Origin: an uncultured Dechloromonas sp.
Lineage (GTDB): Bacteria; Pseudomonadota; Gammaproteobacteria; Burkholderiales; Rhodocyclaceae
DNA: 64,000 bases
Assembly: GCF_945957265.1 (NCBI RefSeq)
Contig: NZ_CAMFKO010000013.1
Span: 1-64,000, forward strand
Direction of reading: 5' to 3'
This document shows, in pieces, positions 59,975-64,000 of this stretch (position 1 is the first letter of the stretch; each line of letters begins with the position of its first letter). Under the pieces are notes generated by a model, which saw nothing but the letters and a program-made list of their open reading frames with translations, did no database searches and was not told the origin of the DNA. The position numbers and the translations under genes are program-made.

Positions 59975-61030
59975 TCAAGTATTGCCGTCGGTCAATAACA
60001 CTTGATCAACGGGGCGTCTCAGTGATGGAGGTGGGGATTTTGTCGGTTTTCCCACCCGCAACGCCATGTGTATGCGTTCCCCCTCCTTTAAATTAATTAG
60101 CGCTCTGGCTTTGTCGATCGCCTGTTTGACGGGGGAGGTCCAATCTTTGGGAATTTTTCCGGTTTGAAGCCTGCTCTCCTGGTCGGTGACGACATAATAG
60201 GGATGTACAGCCCAGCCTAATTGATTGAGCAGAATCCATGTTCTTTCCATCAACATGCCGGCGGAAAAAGCGCCATGGGGAGAGTCTTCTCCGGTGATCA
60301 AAACAATCAAGGGAGCGCTTCGGAGGAGGCTTGCCTCGGTTTTTGCCATGAATTTGAACGCCCCCAGTTTGTTTAGTGCGGCCATCCGTTTCCAGGGCCG
60401 TATCCATTGCATGAATAGATTTCCCCCCGGTGGGAGATTGATGGTGTTGATTGCAAGGCCATCTCCTTGTTTGATTTCGTTTTCCGAGAAGCGCAGGCTA
60501 CCCATCAGCCATTCGTGCAGGTCGCGGTTGCAAAATCGTGCTTTGCAGCAAATTTCGGTGATGTCCGAAAATATTTGACGATCTTTTGGGGTGAGTAGTA
60601 ACTGCGTTTGTGCCAAGGGCTCTCGTTGTTGAGATATCTTCTCAAGAAGTTCTGCGTCGGGTGGCGTCTTGGTGTAACGGAAACGATTGGTGTTGCGCGA
60701 AAAAAGCGCAAAGTCGGCTTTGGAGACTACGCTGTCCTGAAGTGGAAGCGCTAGAGTAAAGTACGGGGCACCCAACTCCAGATCGACTATCTTGATTGCC
60801 TGCAGGGGGTTGGAAAATATTTGGCTAAGGTTTTCCGCCATTGCACCGATGCCAAGCAGCGTGGCATGGCCACTGGGCCCGAATGGATCTTCTCCACCGG
60901 ATGGGCGGTGGTGGACGGAAAGCATTTGATCGCGCAAGCGAATATGCCAAGGCTGGGAATTATCAGCGCTAGGCGCCATGCGGGCAGCTTCGATGGCTAA
61001 TTCCAGTAGGCTTGGGTTGAGCTTGGGCAT
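59975..61030 (-). CDS. Nitroreductase family protein
   Basis: 351 residues from ATG 61030 (TTG 61048 possible). The FMN-binding motif is AARMAPSADNSQPWHIRL near 15-32, with FALFSRNTNRFRYTK and the C-terminal GMLMERTWILLNQLGWAVHPYY. It is longer than typical nitroreductases (~200) and fits the C-terminal half of the ThiF-nitroreductase fused proteins. Substrate unknown. Convergent with the ThiF-like gene; its promoter side abuts a strong terminator of the PEP-CTERM gene. Confidence 0.82.
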   Translation of the reverse strand: MPKLNPSLLELAIEAARMAPSADNSQPWHIRLRDQMLSVHHRPSGGEDPFGPSGHATLLGIGAMAENLSQIFSNPLQAIKIVDLELGAPYFTLALPLQDSVVSKADFALFSRNTNRFRYTKTPPDAELLEKISQQREPLAQTQLLLTPKDRQIFSDITEICCKARFCNRDLHEWLMGSLRFSENEIKQGDGLAINTINLPPGGNLFMQWIRPWKRMAALNKLGAFKFMAKTEASLLRSAPLIVLITGEDSPHGAFSAGMLMERTWILLNQLGWAVHPYYVVTDQESRLQTGKIPKDWTSPVKQAIDKARALINLKEGERIHMALRVGKPTKSPPPSLRRPVDQVLLTDGNT

Positions 61031-61071
61031 TTCGGTTGTGCGAAACAATATTGGTGAGGCTTATTTTAGAC

Positions 61072-61098
61072 AAAAAAAGACCCCGCCGTGGCGGGGTC
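61072..61098 (-). terminator. Intrinsic terminator of the PEP-CTERM gene
   Basis: GACCCCGCC and GGCGGGGTC (61079-61098) form a perfect nine-bp stem with a two-base loop. On the minus strand it is followed by seven T (61078-61072). It lies 22 bases after the PEP-CTERM stop codon and insulates that gene from the nitroreductase gene. Confidence 0.9.
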
Positions 61099-61119
61099 TC
61101 TGGATAGCGACTTGCAGTC

Positions 61120-61914
61120 TTACTTGCTGCGGCGGCGGGCGGCGCCCAGGCCCAGAAGTCCGAGACCTGCGAGGGCCAGGGAGCCCGGTTCGGGCAGTAC
61201 GGTGCCGCGAATGTCGGCAGAGCCGGCAACACACCATTGACCCACGGTCGGGTTGGTTCTGCAACCGGCGGTGTTGTCATTTTTGTTCAGCACCAGATTG
61301 TTGCCGGAGGTGGTGATCAGGGCATCGGCTTTTCCACCAACGAAATCGTCGATGTCGTTGCCGTTCAGCGCGGCGGCGACGGCGGCAAGGCCAAAGGCGC
61401 CGGACAGGTCGACATTAAGCAAGCCGGAGCCGAAGAAAGAAATCGTTTGGCCGGTCAGCGTGCCCTGGGAGAACAGTTCATATGCCGGGTTAACCGCGCT
61501 GCTGCCGGTGTGGCCGGTAAAGCGAACCCACTGGGAGTAGCCATTGATCATGGCCCAGTTGGTGGCCGACGATTGGGTCAGCAAGTTGACATTGGCGCCC
61601 TTGAAAACATTCACCACGCCATTGACGAAGCCGGACGACGCTGCAGAAAAGTCCTTGGTGGTGTAGTCAAAGGTGAAGTAAAGCTTGTCGCCATTGCTGG
61701 TGTAGGCATTGGAGCCATTGACGGTATTGATCACACCGTAACCAAGCAGATGCTGGCCGTCGCCATTGACGTAGGTTTCAGCGATGGTAGTGGTTTCGAG
61801 GTGAGACCCGGGGGCTCCGAAGTCGACACCGCCTACCACGAAGGCTGCTTGAGCTGCACCGGATGCGGCAATACCGGCTGCGGCAAGCATCGAAGCGATA
61901 ATTTTGCGGTTCAT
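61120..61914 (-). CDS. PEP-CTERM sorting-domain protein (XrtA substrate)
   Basis: 264 residues. The signal peptide is MNRKIIASMLAAAGIAASGAAQA. The mature part is Gly/Asn/Ser/Thr-rich with beta character and two cysteines (CRTNPTVGQWC). The C-terminus is VLPEPGSLALAGLGLLGLGAARRRSK: a PEP motif, membrane helix and Arg-rich tail, the recognition signal of exosortase. XrtA should cleave near PEP and release or anchor the protein at the cell surface. A good CAGGAG ribosome site precedes ATG 61914. Single-gene unit under a sigma54-type promoter, with its own terminator. Confidence 0.95.
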   Translation of the reverse strand: MNRKIIASMLAAAGIAASGAAQAAFVVGGVDFGAPGSHLETTTIAETYVNGDGQHLLGYGVINTVNGSNAYTSNGDKLYFTFDYTTKDFSAASSGFVNGVVNVFKGANVNLLTQSSATNWAMINGYSQWVRFTGHTGSSAVNPAYELFSQGTLTGQTISFFGSGLLNVDLSGAFGLAAVAAALNGNDIDDFVGGKADALITTSGNNLVLNKNDNTAGCRTNPTVGQWCVAGSADIRGTVLPEPGSLALAGLGLLGLGAARRRSK

Positions 61915-61961
61915 TTTATTACTCCTGAATTAATGAGCCGTTGGCCGGCACGCTCGTTAAT

Positions 61962-61978
61962 AAGCAGGTTGCATGCCA
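61962..61978 (-). promoter_or_regulatory. Sigma54-type -24/-12 promoter of the PEP-CTERM gene
   Basis: On the minus strand it reads TGGCAT-GCAAC-CTGCTT against TGGCAC-N5-TTGCA/T, with exact spacing and one mismatch in each element. It implies a transcript start near 61952 and a 38-base leader. An upstream shared 21-bp element fits activation by PrsR. Confidence 0.72.
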
Positions 61979-62039
61979 TGTGTTTTTTGTTCTTATAAAA
62001 CAATTGGTTGGTTGTGTTTGCTATTTTTCTTTGTAGGGC

Positions 62040-62060
62040 TGTGTAAAGAAACCCGACAGC
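62040..62060. promoter_or_regulatory. 21-bp element shared with the HPr-rel-A promoter; candidate PrsR enhancer site
   Basis: TGTGTAAAGAAA, two variable bases (CC), then CGACAGC; same orientation relative to the promoter as its copy at 3159-3179. Its centre is 80 bp upstream of the -24/-12 element. Confidence 0.6.
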
Positions 62061-62119
62061 CGTTCGATGGTTTGTTGTTTGCATTTTGCATGCTGGAGCG
62101 CGCTCTCCATTTCAGGGAG

Positions 62120-63490
62120 TTAAAAACTGTATCGAACTTCGGAATACAGGCGGTCCATTGAGTCGTAACGGCCAAACATGCCGGTTTGCGGGCCGTGGAA
62201 GACGTCGGCACCGAGCACCCAGCGCCAGTTTCGTTGGAAGTTCCAGGCAAGCTTGGGACGGAATAGCCAGTCAGAGCGATTCATGCTGGAAATGAAGAGT
62301 GCTTGTGCTTCCCAGTTGGCGAAATATTTTGAATTGAGGAGCAGGCTGTAGCCGTTTTCATTCTTGTCGGGAATGATATGGCTGTCGTGATTCATGAACT
62401 GCCGTTGGAAAACCTGGGCATTGAATCGCGTTTCCGCAGGCAGGGTGAAATCGAGGCCGGCGGCCCAGTCCAGCGTGTTTTGGCGAACCACGCCATCGCT
62501 GTCGGTGAAGTCCAGCGTGGTGAAGTTGCGGCCGCGCGTATATACGCCTTCTGCCTTGAGGACGACATCGCCGAAGTCTTTGGAAATCGTGCCGCCGTAT
62601 TGGTGGATGCGGTCGTGTTTTGCCTGGTAAACGAAGGTGTTGGTCAGTGCTTCGTAATTGCGGTAGAACGTTTGGCTGATGTCTGACGAGCGATAGTAAA
62701 AGCCGGATACGTCCCATCCATTTTTTAGGGTGGACAGGCGGAGGCCGTAGTTCATGTTGTCGGCGTTGTGTTCCGGCCTGAGTTCTGGCGTGTAGCGAAC
62801 GTTGAAGCCGCTGGGTACCGGTTGGTAAGGGTAAAAATCTGATCCTGGCTTGCCGATGTTGTCGTAGCTGGCAACCGGGATCCAAAGGATTTCCGCGTGC
62901 AGGTCGTCATTGAAATATTCGGCGCGCGCCGCCCATTGCGGGGTGCGCATCTGGTCGAATTCGGGCAGGATGAACTCGCGGAGATCTCGGGCCGAAACAA
63001 CGTCGGCAAAGAAGAGGCCAACCATTTCGCCCCATACCACGTGTTGTTTTCCCAGGCGGAAATCCCAGTTCCCCGAGCTGAAGTCGAGGTAGTTCTCGCG
63101 TAGTTCGAAGTTGGTACGCTGATTCTGGCGAACTTCTGCCGGGTAGTAGTCGTTGATGCCGTAGGCAAAGTCGTAATCGAAACGGGCACCAAGCTTCCAT
63201 TTGAGCCCATCGCCGAGTGCGCCGGAACTGCCGAATTCGGTCCGGCTTCTCAACTTGGACCAATGCTCGGGCGAAGCGGTCGTGCGGGCTGCTTCAAATT
63301 GGGTAAACCCCTTGATGCCTGACCCACTGCTTGCCTTTTTGCTGACGGGTTCTCCGAAGAGATCGTCGCGTTCCGTGCGGGGCTCTTCCGAAGCCATTGC
63401 CACTGTCGCAAAACATGCTGCAACGAGAGCGGCTAGCGAGTGGGGGAAGGAGACTGGGCGATTAGGGTGGGTTTTTTTGGAGGAGGTCAT
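62120..63490 (-). CDS. Outer-membrane beta-barrel protein (DUF1302-like)
   Basis: 456 residues with a signal peptide (hydrophobic 20-33, cleavage near AMA). After a Ser/Gly/Lys-rich linker the barrel is made of strands such as GLKWKLGARFDYDFAYGINDYYP, NFELRENYLDFSSGNWDFRLGKQHVVWGEMVGLFFADVVSARDLREFILPEFDQMRTPQWAARAEYF, and ends YSEVRYSF with the terminal Phe of outer-membrane proteins. It resembles DUF1302 proteins, which partner with lipid or hopanoid transporters. Its start overlaps the stop of the ABC ATPase gene by four bases, tying it to an ABC export system. Confidence 0.85.
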   Translation of the reverse strand: MTSSKKTHPNRPVSFPHSLAALVAACFATVAMASEEPRTERDDLFGEPVSKKASSGSGIKGFTQFEAARTTASPEHWSKLRSRTEFGSSGALGDGLKWKLGARFDYDFAYGINDYYPAEVRQNQRTNFELRENYLDFSSGNWDFRLGKQHVVWGEMVGLFFADVVSARDLREFILPEFDQMRTPQWAARAEYFNDDLHAEILWIPVASYDNIGKPGSDFYPYQPVPSGFNVRYTPELRPEHNADNMNYGLRLSTLKNGWDVSGFYYRSSDISQTFYRNYEALTNTFVYQAKHDRIHQYGGTISKDFGDVVLKAEGVYTRGRNFTTLDFTDSDGVVRQNTLDWAAGLDFTLPAETRFNAQVFQRQFMNHDSHIIPDKNENGYSLLLNSKYFANWEAQALFISSMNRSDWLFRPKLAWNFQRNWRWVLGADVFHGPQTGMFGRYDSMDRLYSEVRYSF

Positions 63491-64000
63491 TCTTCGTCTG
63501 ATTCCGGTAGGGTGCGGATACGTGCAAGATTCCAGGTTCTTTCGCCTTCGTTGCGCACTCCGAAGGCCGTGATATATCCATCCTCCATCTGGACAAGGCG
63601 ATCCGCACGGTCGATGACCTTTTGGTCGTGGGTGGAGAAGATGAAAGTTGTTTTCAGGTAACGGTTGATCTGTTTCATCAGGCTCAGGATTTCGCGCCCC
63701 GTTGCTTTGTCGAGGTTGGCCGTGGGCTCGTCGGCGAGAACGATGCTGGGTTTGATGGCGAGTGCGCGAGCGATGGCAACCCGTTGTCTTTGCCCTCCGC
63801 TCAACTGGTTGGGGCGGTGGCCGGCAAATTTGCCGAGGCCGACGATGTCGAGAAAATAGGCGACGCGCTGTTTGCGCTCTTCAGGAGAAATATCGGCGCG
63901 ACGGAGCAGCGGATATTCGACGTTTTCGGCGGCAGTAAGTACCGGGAACAGATTGAATGTCTGGAAGATGAAGCCGATGGAGTGCGCCCTGAGATCGGCA
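63487..64000 (-). CDS. ABC transporter ATPase (LolD/MacB-like), 5' end cut off by window edge
   Basis: The last 170 or so residues of an ATPase: Q-loop [24 protein letters not shown], signature [18 protein letters not shown], Walker [14 protein letters not shown] and H-loop STHD. The P-loop lies beyond base 64000. The subfamily (short C-terminus, LolD-like) matches the two FtsX-type permeases at 56581-59039, from which it is separated by the PEP-CTERM, nitroreductase and ThiF-like genes. Confidence 0.9.
   Translation of the reverse strand, partial: ADLRAHSIGFIFQTFNLFPVLTAAENVEYPLLRRADISPEERKQRVAYFLDIVGLGKFAGHRPNQLSGGQRQRVAIARALAIKPSIVLADEPTANLDKATGREILSLMKQINRYLKTTFIFSTHDQKVIDRADRLVQMEDGYITAFGVRNEGERTWNLARIRTLPESDEE

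Noticed and set aside
62095..62112. GAGCGCGCTC palindrome after the DUF1302-like gene as a terminator
   Set aside because: No U-tract follows on the transcribed strand, so it was not called.
1..64000. CRISPR arrays, insertion sequences, prophage genes, rRNA
   Set aside because: No regularly spaced repeats, transposase motifs or phage genes were seen; the tRNA at the left edge has no second copy of its 3' end.

Overview
The window is a 64 kb stretch of a high-GC Gram-negative chromosome, almost certainly a betaproteobacterium of the Rhodocyclales type (Dechloromonas/Azonexus/Zoogloea-like). The basis is the near-complete exosortase A (XrtA)/PEP-CTERM extracellular polysaccharide (EPS) locus, whose marker families are typical of that group: XrtA, PrsK/PrsR/PrsT, FemAB-like, XrtA deacetylase, XrtA tyrosine kinase and ATPase, EpsH1-associated sugar transferases, acyl-CoA ligase, PLP decarboxylase and hydrolases 1 and 2. 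The species cannot be fixed from the sequence alone.

Layout. 1-63: 3' part of tRNA-Arg(UCU). 74-2991 (minus): a four-gene operon with an exported Cys/Trp-containing protein, a PqqD-like protein, an HprK-related kinase A and a nucleotidyltransferase (HPr-rel-A system). 3231-13923 (minus): one operon running from a TIGR03013-type sugar transferase through prsK, prsR, prsT and a UDP-sugar dehydrogenase to a lytic transglycosylase and a serine protease. 14325-17194 (minus): PLP decarboxylase and acyl-CoA ligase. 17331-34426 (plus): acyl carrier proteins, a fused 2-oxoacid dehydrogenase E1, its E2, hydrolases 2 and 1, a GNAT-like protein, a VanZ-type membrane protein and an asparagine-synthase-like protein. 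After a leader with a terminator come a glycosyltransferase, an alpha/alpha-toroid protein, an O-acyltransferase, a flippase and an ATP-grasp enzyme. 56455-34494 (minus): a ~22 kb operon of 19 genes for export, chain length, tyrosine kinase, outer-membrane barrel, ATPase, WecB, deacetylases, FemAB, glycosyltransferases, xrtA, amidotransferase and O-ligase. 56581-64000: two FtsX-type ABC permeases, a divergent ThiF-like enzyme convergent with a nitroreductase, a PEP-CTERM protein, an outer-membrane DUF1302-like protein and a truncated ABC ATPase.

How it fits together. Nucleotide sugars (UDP-ManNAc via WecB, UDP-uronates via the dehydrogenase) feed glycosyltransferases started by the TIGR03013 enzyme. 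The repeat unit is flipped, polymerised or ligated and exported through the Wza/Wzz/BY-kinase machinery. The ACP/ligase/dehydrogenase/acyltransferase genes probably make acyl decorations. XrtA processes PEP-CTERM proteins, of which one is encoded here.

Regulation visible in the sequence. (1) Two genes, the PEP-CTERM protein and the exported HPr-rel-A protein, each carry a sigma54-type -24/-12 element and, 80 or 101 bp upstream, a 21-bp element identical at 19 of 21 positions. This is a strong candidate PrsR regulon. (2) Four intergenic regions at EPS transcription-unit boundaries carry CRP-like TGTGA-N6-TCACA-type sites, two of them at exactly -41.5 and -61.5 from a TATGAT -10 box. The most novel-looking parts are the PrsR link to the HPr-rel-A operon, the CRP-like site family, and the E1/E2 dehydrogenase with ACPs inside the XrtA acyl cassette.
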